Assembly (NCBI GenBank): GCA_963821095.1
Contig: CAWGCJ010000004.1
Coordinates: 1-64,000 of the forward strand
From: CAVPHV01 sp963821095
GTDB taxonomy: Bacteria > Actinomycetota > Acidimicrobiia > Spongiisociales > UBA5794
Direction: 5' to 3'
Length of the DNA stretch: 64,000 nucleotides
The notes beneath the pieces are model-generated. The model did no database searches, was not told the origin of the DNA, and worked only from the letters and a program-made list of their open reading frames with translations. Positions 47,993-56,962 of this stretch are shown here, piece by piece (positions within the stretch are counted from its first letter, which is position 1; each line of letters begins with the position of its first letter). A program made the translations under genes and the position numbers.

Positions 47993-49433
47993 TGGGCAAA
48001 CCGACCGGGTTCAAGGAGTACGACCGCCAGGACCGGGCGTATCGCCCGATTGATGTGCGGCTGACGGACTACCGCGAGTTCACGATCCCGCTGGCAGGCG
48101 AGGCGCTGGCCCAGCAGGGGGCGCGCTGCATGGATTGCGGGATCCCGTACTGCCACCAGGGCTGCCCGGTGGACAACATCATCCCGGACTGGAACGACCT
48201 GGTGTATCGGGACCGGTGGCACGAAGCGATCGAGATTCTGCATTCGACGAACAACTTCCCGGAGTTCACCGGGCGGGTGTGCCCGGCGCCGTGTGAGGAG
48301 GCGTGCACGCTGAACCTGCATGATGCGCCGGTGGCGATCAAGACGATCGAGCACGCCATCATCGAGCGGGCATGGGCGGAGGGTTGGATCCGGCCGCAGA
48401 TTCCGCCGCAGCGCACGGGCCGGGTGGTGGCGGTGGTGGGTTCGGGTCCGGCCGGGTTGGCGTGTGCCCAGCAGTTGGCCCGGGCGGGTCACCGGGTGAC
48501 GGTGTATGAGAAGAACGCCAAGATCGGCGGGCTGCTGCGGTATGGGATCCCGGACTTCAAGATGGAGAAGTCGGTGATCGATCGCCGGATGTCGCAGATG
48601 CAGGCCGAGGGCGTGGAGTTCAGGGTGAACAACAACATCGGGGTGGACATCCCGGTGGATCGGCTGGCCGATGAGTACGACGCATTGGTGCTGGCGGGCG
48701 GTTGTGAGCAGCCGCAGGGATCTGCCGGTGCCGGGCCGTGAGTTGGATGGGGTGCACTTTGCGATGCCGTTCCTGACCCAGCAGAACCGCAGGGTTGGGG
48801 GAGAGCCGCTGAAGGGTGTTGAGCCGATCAGCGCCAAGGGCAAGCACGTGATCGTGATCGGTGGTGGGGACACGGGTTCGGACTGCGTGGGGACGGCGAA
48901 CCGCCAGGGCGCGGCGTCGGTGACCCAGTTGGAGCTGTTGCCGAGGCCGGCGGAGGAGTTGGACAAGCTGCTGGTGTGGCCGAACTGGCCGACGCGGCTG
49001 CGGACGTCGTCGAGCCACCAAGAGGGCTGCGAGCGGAGATGGTCGGTGGCGACCAAGTCGTTCACCGGCAGCGACGGCGTGGTGCAGAGCCTCCAAGGCG
49101 TTGAGGTGGAGTGGACGCGGGACAACGGCTCCTGGCAGATGCGCGAGGTCGAAGGCACGGAGTTCGAACTGAAGGCCGACCTCGTGCTGCTGGCGATGGG
49201 TTTTGTGTCGCCGGTGCGCGACGGCCTGCTGCGTGAGTTGGACGTCGAGGTCGACGCCCAGCGGCAACGTCGCCGCCGACACCGAGAACTACCAAACGAG
49301 CGTCCCCGGTGTCTTCACCGCCGGCGACATGCGCCGCGGCCAATCCCTCGTCGTCTGGGCCATCCGCGAAGGCCGCCAATGCGCAAGAGCGGTCGACGAG
49401 GCGCTGGTGGGGCGGTCGGACCTGCCGCGGTAG
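47992..49433 (+). pseudogene. gltD: Glutamate synthase small subunit, two frameshifts
   Basis: About 480 residues spread over three frames. It supplies electrons from NADPH to GltB. The N-terminal Fe-S domain has CMDCGIPYCHQGCPVDNIIP and VCPAPCEEACTLN (two clusters). FAD binding is at VVGSGPAGLACAQQLARAG, and NADPH binding near VIVIGGGDTGSDCVGTANRQ. The end is GVFTAGDMRRGQSLVVWAIR and EGRQCARAVDEAL. Breaks are near 48712 (GCAGGG run) and 49262 (CCCAGCGG). Each repair restores the family sequence, so the enzyme is likely functional. It is coupled to gltB by TGATG. Confidence 0.85.
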
Positions 49434-49547
49434 TCGGGGGCTCGGGCCCTCTGAGTTGGGAGAAGGCCAGCCTTCGACTTCTTCGCCCTTGAGATTCCTC
49501 GGCAACGACCTCATAGCGATATTGCTCTAGGAGATTGGTCGCAGATG

Positions 49548-49571
49548 CCGCCGCTATCAGCGCTGCGGCGG
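49548..49571. terminator. Possible terminator hairpin after gltD
   Basis: CCGCCGC (49548-49554) pairs with GCGGCGG (49565-49571) across a 10-base loop, about 115 bases after the gltD stop. No T-tract follows. The 270-base gap (49434-49703) otherwise shows nothing clear. Confidence 0.35.
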
Positions 49572-49703
49572 AGTCCCACCCACCCCCCCAACCCCTCCGC
49601 CCCCAGTGATCCCGCGTATCACCAACGCACCCACCACCTCTCTACTGACACGACGCGGTCGCGTGGGTACGAAGCGTGACTGCCGAACGAAGGGGAGGAA
49701 CTG

Positions 49704-50015
49704 ATGGACGAGGTATTGATGGAGGTGACGGAACCGGACGCCGCCGTTCGGTTGCGTGATGGAGGGGAGCGGGTCATCCACCGCTTCGAAGGTGCGGTCG
49801 TGCTCGAGGGCACGCCGCGGGATCCTGAGCTGAGCGCCTTGGTGCGGCCCAGCCGGGAACCCGAATTCGAACTGCCCGACACGCTCGATCCGGACCGGAT
49901 CGGAGTCTTGGCGTTCCAGCTTCGCCAGACCGAGGCCTACCAGGCCCGCAAGGCGCGCCGTCCTGACGTGGGTGTTGACATCGAAGAAATCATCAGCAGG
50001 GAGCCGGGCGTATGA
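49704..50015 (+). CDS. Small acidic protein coupled to the hemopexin-repeat gene
   Basis: A 103-residue soluble protein (TEPDAAVRLRDGGERVIHRF, later FQLRQTEAYQARKARRPDVG). No family is recognised. GGGGAGGAACTG lies before the ATG, and the stop overlaps the next gene by ATGA, so it is made together with the large protein and may be its partner, inhibitor or chaperone. No signal peptide or membrane helix. Confidence 0.65.
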   Translation: MDEVLMEVTEPDAAVRLRDGGERVIHRFEGAVVLEGTPRDPELSALVRPSREPEFELPDTLDPDRIGVLAFQLRQTEAYQARKARRPDVGVDIEEIISREPGV

Positions 50016-52549
50016 CCCCGCGCAACCAGCGACTCATCAACGAAGTGGCGGTCGGCATCGTCTACGTCCAGGGCCCCACCAGCGAGACGTCGATGACCAT
50101 CGGCGATCTGGTCGACGCCCACGCCGAGATCCAAGACGGCCTCAGCATGCTTGCCGGGCTCGAACCCGACGCCAAGATGTCGTGGATACACGAAACCAGG
50201 GTGATCGAGCTCGACCAGCCCATCTTCCCTGGGGCGCCATGGAAAGGGCTGCCGAAGAGCTTCTACGTCAAGCGGGTCGACGCGGCCCTGTGGCGCGAGT
50301 CGAATCAGAAGACGTACCTGTTCCAGGGCGACCAGTACGTGCGGCTCACCGGCTCAACTATGGACGCCGGCTATCCCAAGCCGATCGCCGGCCAATGGCA
50401 CGGCCTGCCCTCCGACTTCGAGGACGGCATCGACGCCGCCTTCTGGCACAAACAACGCGACAAGATCTATATGTTCAAGGGCGACCAGTACGTGCGTCTC
50501 ACCGAGACCACCATGGACGCCGGCTACCCGAAACCCATCGCGGCCAACTGGCACGACGTTCCCGCCGGCTTCGAGTCCGGGATCGACGCCGTGTTCATGC
50601 GGCACACCACGAACAAGATCTACATGTTCAAAGGTGACGAGTACATCCGTCTCACCGGCTCCACGATGGACGCCGGCTACCCGAAACCCATTGCGGGACA
50701 CTTCAACGGGCTGCCGGAGCACTACGAGGAGGGGATCGATGCCGCCCTGTGGCGTGGCGACAACGACAAGGTGTACTTCTTCGACTCGCCGTCGCGCAAC
50801 AACCTGAACGACTACATCCGCTACTCGGACGGCTTCGACACCATCGACGCCGGCTACCCCAAGTGGGTCGGCGGTCTCGATGCCGGCGACACCGAGGCGC
50901 TGTGGCGCGACCCCGCTCTCGCCGACCTGGGGTTCGGTCCCGGCGCCGACGGGTATAGGGCCTACGCCGACGACCTCCAGAATCGGCACGGGACCAAGTC
51001 GAGCATCGTGGCCTTCATCACCAAGTACCCGGTGTACTGGGGCGGCTACGCCGGCACCCCGCGGCTGGTGATGGCATGGCGGGTCGGTGGCGACAACTTC
51101 GACCGGGTGTTCGCCCACGAGACCGGCCATCTGTTCGGCGCGCCCGATGAATACGGTTCGAGCAACTGCACCTGCGGCAGCAACTACGGCCGCTTCTTCC
51201 GAGTCAAGAACGGCAACTGCCGCCTCTGCGCCGGCTCGATCTCAATGGATGGCAACTACCCGCGTCCGATCGCGGGCAACTGGCAGGGACTGCCGGCGGC
51301 GTTTCAATCCGGCGTCGACGCCACCATCTGGCGGCCTTCGAATCAGAAGGTCTACATGTTCAAGGACGACCAGTATGTGCGGATGACCGGGACCACCGTC
51401 GACGCCGGCTATCCGCAACCGATTGCGGGCAACTGGAAGGGCCTGCCCGCTTCGTTCGAAGCGGGGATCGACGCCGCGGTATGGCGGGAGTCCAACGGGA
51501 AGATCTACTTCTTCAAGGGCAACCAGTACGTCCGGATGACCGGGTCCGACATGGACGCGGGCTACCCGCACCCGATCGCCGGCAACTGGAAGGGGCTCAA
51601 CGCATCGTTCAACGCCGGCATCGACGCCGCGGTGTGGCGGCCTTCGAACGGGAAGATCTACTTCTTCAAGGGCAGCCAATACGCCCGGCTCACCGACACC
51701 GAGATGGACGCCGGCTACCCGGCTTCGATCTCGGGCAACTGGAAGGAGCTACCCGCTTCGTTCACGCCGGGCATCGACGCCGCTCTGTGGCACGCCGACA
51801 AAGAGAGGATCTACCTCTTCTCAGGCAACCAATACGCCAGGATGAGCAACGGGGTCGCCTGCCTGATGTCGAACAACGTCCCTGACGTGTGCGGCTACAC
51901 CCCGAGCCATCTCGGGTGGGAAGCCTTCATGGCCCGTATCGACGCCTCGGTGTATCGAGGCGACAACAACAAAACGTACCTGTTCTCTCGGGAGTGGTAC
52001 GCCCGGTTCTCGACGGTGGGCGGCGAGATGGACGAGGGCTATCCCAAGCTCATCAAGAACCACTGGCACGGGCTGCCGTCGAGTTTCCGGCGTGATCTCG
52101 ACGCTGCGCTGTGGCGGGAGTCGAACCAGAGGACGTACCTCTTCAAAGGGAATCAATACGTACGGCTCACCGGCTCGACGATGGACGACGGCTATCCGAA
52201 ACCGATCGCCGGTCATTGGAAGGGCATCCCCGACGACTTCGAGGATGGGATCGATGCGGCGCTGTGGCGCCAGTCCAACGACAAGATCTACCTGTTCCGC
52301 GGTGACCGCTACGTGCGGCTCACCGAGACCGAGATGGACTCGGGCTATCCGCAGCCGATCGCGCCGAACTGGACGGGTGCTCCGGCGGTGTACGCCAACG
52401 GCATCAACGCTGCGTTGATGCGCCAGGACACGGGGCAGATCTACTTCTTCAACGGCCGGACCTACTTGCGCTACTCCAACGTGGCCGCCGGTGTGGACCC
52501 CGGCTACCCGAAGTGGATCGACGGGCGCTGGATGCCGTTCCCGAGGTAG
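50012..52549 (+). CDS. Hemopexin-repeat protein containing a nested zinc-metallopeptidase domain
   Basis: An 845-residue protein without signal peptide. Twelve hemopexin-like repeats of about 50 residues are seen, each with DAALW(R), KIYLFKGDQYVRLT, then DAGYPKPIAGNWKGLP. Twelve is three four-bladed propellers. After repeat four a segment of about 130 residues carries the zinc site HETGHLFGAPDEY (His369, Glu370, His373) and a CxCG...C..CA cysteine group; eight repeats follow. The first 75 residues (VAVGIVYVQGPTSET) look like the missing front half of the same peptidase, so propeller one may be inserted into it. Hemopexin units usually bind partners; the protein could be a toxin-like or adhesion protease. 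A terminator follows. Confidence 0.8.
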   Translation: MTPRNQRLINEVAVGIVYVQGPTSETSMTIGDLVDAHAEIQDGLSMLAGLEPDAKMSWIHETRVIELDQPIFPGAPWKGLPKSFYVKRVDAALWRESNQKTYLFQGDQYVRLTGSTMDAGYPKPIAGQWHGLPSDFEDGIDAAFWHKQRDKIYMFKGDQYVRLTETTMDAGYPKPIAANWHDVPAGFESGIDAVFMRHTTNKIYMFKGDEYIRLTGSTMDAGYPKPIAGHFNGLPEHYEEGIDAALWRGDNDKVYFFDSPSRNNLNDYIRYSDGFDTIDAGYPKWVGGLDAGDTEALWRDPALADLGFGPGADGYRAYADDLQNRHGTKSSIVAFITKYPVYWGGYAGTPRLVMAWRVGGDNFDRVFAHETGHLFGAPDEYGSSNCTCGSNYGRFFRVKNGNCRLCAGSISMDGNYPRPIAGNWQGLPAAFQSGVDATIWRPSNQKVYMFKDDQYVRMTGTTVDAGYPQPIAGNWKGLPASFEAGIDAAVWRESNGKIYFFKGNQYVRMTGSDMDAGYPHPIAGNWKGLNASFNAGIDAAVWRPSNGKIYFFKGSQYARLTDTEMDAGYPASISGNWKELPASFTPGIDAALWHADKERIYLFSGNQYARMSNGVACLMSNNVPDVCGYTPSHLGWEAFMARIDASVYRGDNNKTYLFSREWYARFSTVGGEMDEGYPKLIKNHWHGLPSSFRRDLDAALWRESNQRTYLFKGNQYVRLTGSTMDDGYPKPIAGHWKGIPDDFEDGIDAALWRQSNDKIYLFRGDRYVRLTETEMDSGYPQPIAPNWTGAPAVYANGINAALMRQDTGQIYFFNGRTYLRYSNVAAGVDPGYPKWIDGRWMPFPR

Positions 52550-52562
52550 GAAGTGGGCCGTT

Positions 52563-52603
52563 GGTGCCCGATGACCCTCAGCTCCGCAGGGTCATCGGGC
52601 ACC
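52563..52603. terminator. Intrinsic terminator after the hemopexin-repeat gene
   Basis: GGTGCCCGATGACCCT (52563-52578) and AGGGTCATCGGGCACC (52588-52603) are perfect complements across a 9-base loop, 14 bases after the stop. It closes the two-gene hemopexin unit. Confidence 0.8.
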
Positions 52604-52745
52604 AGCCGTGCTCGGAGCCGGCCGACGGCCACGGGAGCGCGGACACGCCGCGGGTGTGCTCCCTCGCGCAATGGCGAGCCCGGCCTCCGCGGCTTCCGTC
52701 GGGCATCGCGTCGAAGCTTCGCCGCGGAGCAGTACAGTTCAGCCA

Positions 52746-53150
52746 ATGAGGCTCCGCTCCGCATCTGCGGTAGGACTTTCCGTCGTGTTGGTGGCTCTAT
52801 CGGCATCGGCGTGTGGCGTGTCGCGTCCGTCCCTGGAGGAATGGCAACCGAGGTGGGTCGAGGTTCAGGCGCTGGTTCCGAGTCAGGGTGACCTCGGCGA
52901 CGAACCAGATCGAGACCTGTGCAACCAGATCCACGTCGCCATCCGAGAGGAATCGCGAGGGTTGATTCCCACCCCTGATCCGGCGCTTGACGATGCGGTT
53001 CGGGATTGGGTCAAGATCGCAGAAACCACCTTCTTCGAATGCCCGCCGCGCGAGCGCGAGCTTGATGGCTTCGACGAGGCCTACAACGAAATGGCCCGGT
53101 TTGCTGCGGAGGTTGACGCCGTTGTGCGCCTCGACCGCGAGGCAGGTTGA
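52746..53150 (+). CDS. Small lipoprotein of unknown function
   Basis: A 134-residue protein with signal LRSASAVGLSVVLVALSASA followed by the lipobox Cys. The mature part has two further Cys (DLCNQIH; FFECPP) that could form a disulfide, and an acidic helical profile. No family recognised. It would sit on the outer face of the membrane. It is monocistronic between two terminator-like elements. Confidence 0.6.
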   Translation: MRLRSASAVGLSVVLVALSASACGVSRPSLEEWQPRWVEVQALVPSQGDLGDEPDRDLCNQIHVAIREESRGLIPTPDPALDDAVRDWVKIAETTFFECPPRERELDGFDEAYNEMARFAAEVDAVVRLDREAG

Positions 53151-53176
53151 GCGGTAGAAGCGTGGCGATGGGGCTG

Positions 53177-53240
53177 GCGGCCCCCTCCATCTCCGGCTCG
53201 GCCGGAGACACCTCCTACACCTGTCGGCGGGGGAGGTCGC
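53177..53240 (-). repeat. REP-like palindromic repeat, copy E (degenerate)
   Basis: GGCGGCCCCCTCCATCTCCG, then ACCTCCTAC and CGGGGGAGGTCGC form the inverted version of the unit found at 41899 and 56792. It lies in the 278-base gap between the lipoprotein and the convergent amidase, where no gene is seen. Confidence 0.45.
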
Positions 53241-53428
53241 AGAAATCGCGAGGTCCGCACCGGGAAAGGGGATCGGTGCAGACCCCGCTGGGTCGTGATC
53301 CGTCGCGATCGTCGCGTCCTGTTCGGCCTCGACGATCGCTACCAGGTGCGGATTGTTCTTGCTGTTCCTCGCGCTCCCTGAGTTTCAGTTGTCGGTGGCC
53401 GCGTTGGACGCCGCCTGCCGAGGGCGCT

Positions 53429-54271
53429 TCACGTCTGGGAGATGTCGCCGTACATGTCGGGGCGGCGGTCGCGGTAGAAGGCCCAGTGGCGGCGGACTTC
53501 TTCGATGAGGCCCATGTCGAGGTCGCGCACCAAGACTTCGTCTTCGGTGTCTGAGGCGCCCCCGCCGATGAGCTGCCCACGGGGGCTGGCGAAGTAGGAG
53601 GACCCGTAGTAGTCCGTGTCGGTCAAACCCTCGGAGCCCACCCGGTTGATGGCGCCGACAAAGTACTCGTTGGCGACTGCAGCGGCGGGCTGCTCGAGTT
53701 CCCACAGGTAGCGGGAATGGCCCCGGGTGGTGGCCGACGGGTTGAAGACGATCTTGGCCCCCTTGAGCCCCAGCACCCGCCAACCCTCGGGGAAGTGGCG
53801 GTCGTAACAGATGTAGACCCCGATCCGCCCGACGGCGGTGTCGAACACGGGGTAGCCGAGGTTGCCCGGCTTGAAGTAGAACTTCTCCCAGAATCCCTCG
53901 ACCTGAGGGATGTGGGTCTTGCGGTAGATCCCGAGGAACGAACCGTCGGCATCGATGACGGCCGACGTGTTGTAGAACGTGCCTTCGTCGACCTTTTCGT
54001 AGATCGGGACGACGATGACCATCTCGGTCTCTTTCGCCAGCGCCATCATCTTCTGCACCGTCGGACCCGACGGAATCTCCTCCGCCTCGTCGTAGTACTT
54101 GGGGTCCTGGACGTTGCAGAAATACGACGACGTGAAGATCTCCTGGAAGCACAGCACCTTGGCCCCTTGGCTCGCAGCGTCGCGGGCATAGGCGATGTTC
54201 TTGTCGAGCATCGACTCCTTGTCGCCCGTCCACTCGGACTGGACGAGTGCTCCGCTTATGATTCGGCTCAT
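53429..54271 (-). CDS. Nitrilase-superfamily amidase (beta-ureidopropionase/N-carbamoylputrescine amidase-like)
   Basis: A 280-residue carbon-nitrogen hydrolase. The catalytic Glu-Lys-Cys triad is seen in LCFQEIF, YRKTHIP and ICYDRHFPEGWR. The start MSRIISGALVQSEW at 54271 is set by AGGAG upstream. FYFKPGNLGYPVFDT and GHSRYLWELEQPAAAVANEY match the carbamoyl-beta-alanine/carbamoylputrescine branch. It removes the carbamoyl group as CO2 and ammonia. It is divergent from a second superfamily member; together they suggest reductive pyrimidine, hydantoin or polyamine breakdown. Confidence 0.8.
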   Translation of the reverse strand: MSRIISGALVQSEWTGDKESMLDKNIAYARDAASQGAKVLCFQEIFTSSYFCNVQDPKYYDEAEEIPSGPTVQKMMALAKETEMVIVVPIYEKVDEGTFYNTSAVIDADGSFLGIYRKTHIPQVEGFWEKFYFKPGNLGYPVFDTAVGRIGVYICYDRHFPEGWRVLGLKGAKIVFNPSATTRGHSRYLWELEQPAAAVANEYFVGAINRVGSEGLTDTDYYGSSYFASPRGQLIGGGASDTEDEVLVRDLDMGLIEEVRRHWAFYRDRRPDMYGDISQT

Positions 54272-54373
54272 GGGGTTGGCTCCTGACGAAATCGTGATCG
54301 TGAGGATCATACGGAGCGCCAACCCGGAAGCAAGCGCCCTACGGGGTTTGCCCCGCCCAAGAGAGGATGACTC

Positions 54374-55321
54374 GTGCCGCGCTACCTCACCGTTTCTGCC
54401 GCCCAGATGGGGCCGATCCAACGTTCCGACAATCGCAACGACGTCGTTGAGCGCCTGATCTACCTGCTGCGTGATGCTGCGGCGCAGAACGCCGAACTGG
54501 TGGCGTTCCCCGAGTTGGCCCTCACGACCTTCTTCCCGCGGTGGGTGATGCCGATCGAAGACGCCGACGAGTTCTACGAGACCGAGATGCCCAACGACTA
54601 CACCCAGCCGTTGTGGGACGAGGCCGCCCGCCTCGGCGTCGGGTTCACGCTTGGGTACGCCCTCAAGACCGAGGACAATCACCGCTACAACATCTACCAC
54701 ATGGTCGACAAGTCCGGCCGCACCGTTGGGGTCTACCGCAAGGTCCATATTCCTGGCCATCAGGAGTTCGAGCCGTGGCGCGAGTTCCAGCATGCCGAGC
54801 GGCGCTACTTCGAGGCGGGAGACGACTTTCCGGTGTGGAACGCCTTTGATGCCGTGGTCGGCATGGCGATCTGTAACGACCGCCGCTGGTCGGAGACCTA
54901 CCGCGTCATGGGCCTGCGCGGGGTCGAGCTGATCATCATCGGCTACAACACGCCGCTGCACTACGCCCCGGACCCGACCCAGACGCCACTCCAATCATTC
55001 CACAATCACCTCGTCATGCAGGCCGGCGCCTACCAAAACGGAACCTACGTCATCGGGGTCGCCAAGGGCGGGGTCGAGGAAGGCGTCGAGTCCCTCGCCC
55101 AGTCGGCGATCATTGCGCCATCGGGCCAGATGATCCGGCAAGCCATCACCACCGGTGACGAAGTCATCGTCGCTCGTATCGACCTGGATCAGACCCGGTT
55201 CTACAAGGGCACACTGTTCGATTTCGAGCGGTACCGGGTCCCGGCCGCCTACCAGCAAATCGCCGAAGCAGGCATCGAAGCCGAGGTAGAGCGTCTCGAC
55301 GTTCCGGAGGGAGTCGCGTGA
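54374..55321 (+). CDS. N-carbamoyl-D-amino-acid hydrolase-like amidase
   Basis: A 315-residue nitrilase-superfamily enzyme with the D-carbamoylase pattern: VAFPELALTTFFPRW (Glu), VYRKVHIPGHQEFEPW (Lys) and GMAICNDRRWSETYRVMGLR (Cys). Length and PLHYAPDPTQTPLQSFHNHL match the Agrobacterium-type DCase. It would hydrolyse N-carbamoyl-D-amino acids. The GTG at 54374 has GAGAGGATG upstream. The stop overlaps the next gene (GTGA). Confidence 0.85.
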   Translation: MPRYLTVSAAQMGPIQRSDNRNDVVERLIYLLRDAAAQNAELVAFPELALTTFFPRWVMPIEDADEFYETEMPNDYTQPLWDEAARLGVGFTLGYALKTEDNHRYNIYHMVDKSGRTVGVYRKVHIPGHQEFEPWREFQHAERRYFEAGDDFPVWNAFDAVVGMAICNDRRWSETYRVMGLRGVELIIIGYNTPLHYAPDPTQTPLQSFHNHLVMQAGAYQNGTYVIGVAKGGVEEGVESLAQSAIIAPSGQMIRQAITTGDEVIVARIDLDQTRFYKGTLFDFERYRVPAAYQQIAEAGIEAEVERLDVPEGVA

Positions 55322-56601
55322 GTAGCGATACAGTCACGGACATGAGCACCCAGACGCCCATTGAATGGGTCACCAATCCACGCGCCGCCGAAGTCGATTC
55401 GGCCGCAGCCCGAGCCACGTTCCCTGACGGCGTCTTCGCCCAGTCACGGGAATTCCACCGCCAGATCCCCGGGTACCAGCCGAGTCCGCTGCGCTCGCTG
55501 CCCAACCTTGCCGCGATGATCGGAGTGGGCGGCATCTGGGTCAAGGACGAGTCGGTGCGGCTCAACCTCAACTCGTTCAAGGTCCTCGGTGGCTCGTTCG
55601 CCATCTACCGGTTCATCCTGGACAAGCTAGGTCTCGAGGTGGGCGCCCTCACCTTTGATGAACTCGTCTCTGAGGAAACGCGGGAGAAGCTCGGCGAGCT
55701 CACCTTCGCAACGGCCACCGACGGCAACCACGGGCGCGGCGTCGCCTGGGCGGCGTCCAAGCTGCGATTCCGCGCCGTCGTGTACGTCCACAAGGACACG
55801 TCGCAGGCCCGGATCGACGCCATTGCCGGGTACGGGGCCGAAGTCCACATCGTCGACGGCACCTACGACGACGCGGTTCGTCAGGCCAGCAGCGACGCTG
55901 ATGCCAACGGTTGGCAGGTCATCTCCGACACGTCCTGGGAGGGCTACGAGGACGTGCCGACATGGGTCATGCAGGGCTACACCACGATGCTGTCCGAGGC
56001 CCAGGAGCAGCTTGCCGGCCAGGGCATCACCAAGCCAACCCACGTCTTTGTGCAGGCCGGGGTCGGCGCCTTGGCGGCGGCGACCACCGGTTTCTATGCC
56101 CGTCGGTTCGGAGCCGAGCGACCCGTCAACGTTGTGGTGGAGCCGGCCGAGGCTCAGTGTCTGCTCGTGTCGGCGCGGATCGGCGACGGTCAGCCGCACG
56201 ACGTCGGCGGTGAGCTCGACACGATCATGGCGGGCCTCGCCTGCGGTGAGCCCAGTCCGCTCGCCTGGGACGTGCTGTGGGATTGTGTCGACGCCTTCGT
56301 GGCGTGCCCCGACTACGTGGCGGCCAAAGGGATGCGTGTCTATGCGGTCCCACTCGCCGGCGACCCGTTTGTGGTGTCCGGCGAATCGGGAGCGGTGACG
56401 CTCGGCGCCCTGATGTACATCACCGAGCATCCCGAGTACGCCGAGCTCAAGGACTACCTCGGGCTCGACTCCGACTCGCAGGTGCTGCTCATCAACTCTG
56501 AGGGCAACACCGACCCCGACTACTTCCGCCGCGTCGTCTGGGAAGGCGCCAACTCGGTGCCCGCCGAACACCAGTGGGACCCCGCAATGGCCGGTGCGTA
56601 G
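55318..56601 (+). CDS. Diaminopropionate ammonia-lyase-like PLP enzyme
   Basis: A 427-residue fold-type II PLP enzyme. The PLP lysine is in RLNLNSFKVLGGSFAIYRF, the phosphate or substrate loop is TATDGNHGRGVAWAA, and the glycine-rich loop is QAGVGALAAATTGFYA. These match DpaL/YgeX, which converts 2,3-diaminopropionate to pyruvate and ammonia. The GTG at 55318 overlaps the carbamoylase stop; an ATG at 55342 is an alternative. Next to a carbamoylase it could take the released diamino acid. Confidence 0.85.
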   Translation: MSSDTVTDMSTQTPIEWVTNPRAAEVDSAAARATFPDGVFAQSREFHRQIPGYQPSPLRSLPNLAAMIGVGGIWVKDESVRLNLNSFKVLGGSFAIYRFILDKLGLEVGALTFDELVSEETREKLGELTFATATDGNHGRGVAWAASKLRFRAVVYVHKDTSQARIDAIAGYGAEVHIVDGTYDDAVRQASSDADANGWQVISDTSWEGYEDVPTWVMQGYTTMLSEAQEQLAGQGITKPTHVFVQAGVGALAAATTGFYARRFGAERPVNVVVEPAEAQCLLVSARIGDGQPHDVGGELDTIMAGLACGEPSPLAWDVLWDCVDAFVACPDYVAAKGMRVYAVPLAGDPFVVSGESGAVTLGALMYITEHPEYAELKDYLGLDSDSQVLLINSEGNTDPDYFRRVVWEGANSVPAEHQWDPAMAGA

Positions 56602-56623
56602 GCACTTCTTACGTCGGGGTTCG

Positions 56624-56704
56624 CTGCCCCCTCCGCCTTCGCGGCGAAGCGCCGTCGAGGACTCCTCAGGCACCTCCCCCGTCCTTTGGCCGAGGGAGGG
56701 CACT
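56624..56704 (-). repeat. REP-like palindromic repeat, copy D (inverted)
   Basis: GCTGCCCCCTCCGCC, CACCTCCCCC and CGAGGGAGGGCAC are the reverse complement of the unit blocks GTGCCCTCCC, GGGGGAGGTG and GGAGGGGGC. The middle has diverged. Confidence 0.65.
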
Positions 56705-56791
56705 TGGGTTGCGGTGGTTGTGGAGGGCGCGGTCTTCTTGGAGGAGGAGGAGAGAGTGGGCGCGGCTCGCGACTTGGGGGCTCGGTCTTTC

Positions 56792-56858
56792 TGTGCCCTC
56801 CCTCGCGAAGCGGGGGAGGTGGGCGAGCGCCCCATGGGCGCCGGGTCGGAGGGGGCAG
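56792..56858 (+). repeat. REP-like palindromic repeat, copy B
   Basis: TGTGCCCTCCCTCGCGAAGC, GGGGGAGGTGGGC and GGCGCCGGGTCGGAGGGGGC match copy A, with the last 20 bases identical to 41945-41964. The first two blocks can fold as a hairpin with a short GCGAAGC loop. Confidence 0.7.
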
Positions 56859-56880
56859 CTCTCGTCGAGACGGGTTTCAT

Positions 56881-56926
56881 GTGCCCTCCCTTACACCGCC
56901 GGGGGCGCCGGGTGGGAGGGGCCGCG
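56881..56926 (+). repeat. REP-like palindromic repeat, copy C (short)
   Basis: GTGCCCTCCCTTACA followed by GGGGGCGCCGGGTGGGAGGG is a shortened version of the unit; the internal GGGGGAGGTG block is missing. Confidence 0.5.
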
Positions 56927-56962
56927 GTCGAGTAGGTATCTCCTTCCGCTTACGATCTGCTC

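Larger units (their letters stand above)
56602..56962. other. Gene-free stretch filled with REP-like repeats
   Basis: No convincing gene lies in this 361-base stretch. It contains three copies of the REP-like unit (56624, 56792 and 56881), one inverted relative to the others, separated by G/C-rich linker. Promoter elements for the gene at 56963 would have to lie in its last bases. Confidence 0.5.

Noticed and set aside
49434..49703. Possible promoter or RNA gene in the gap after gltD
   Set aside because: Only a moderate hairpin is present; C-rich sequence and no conserved RNA features support nothing more.
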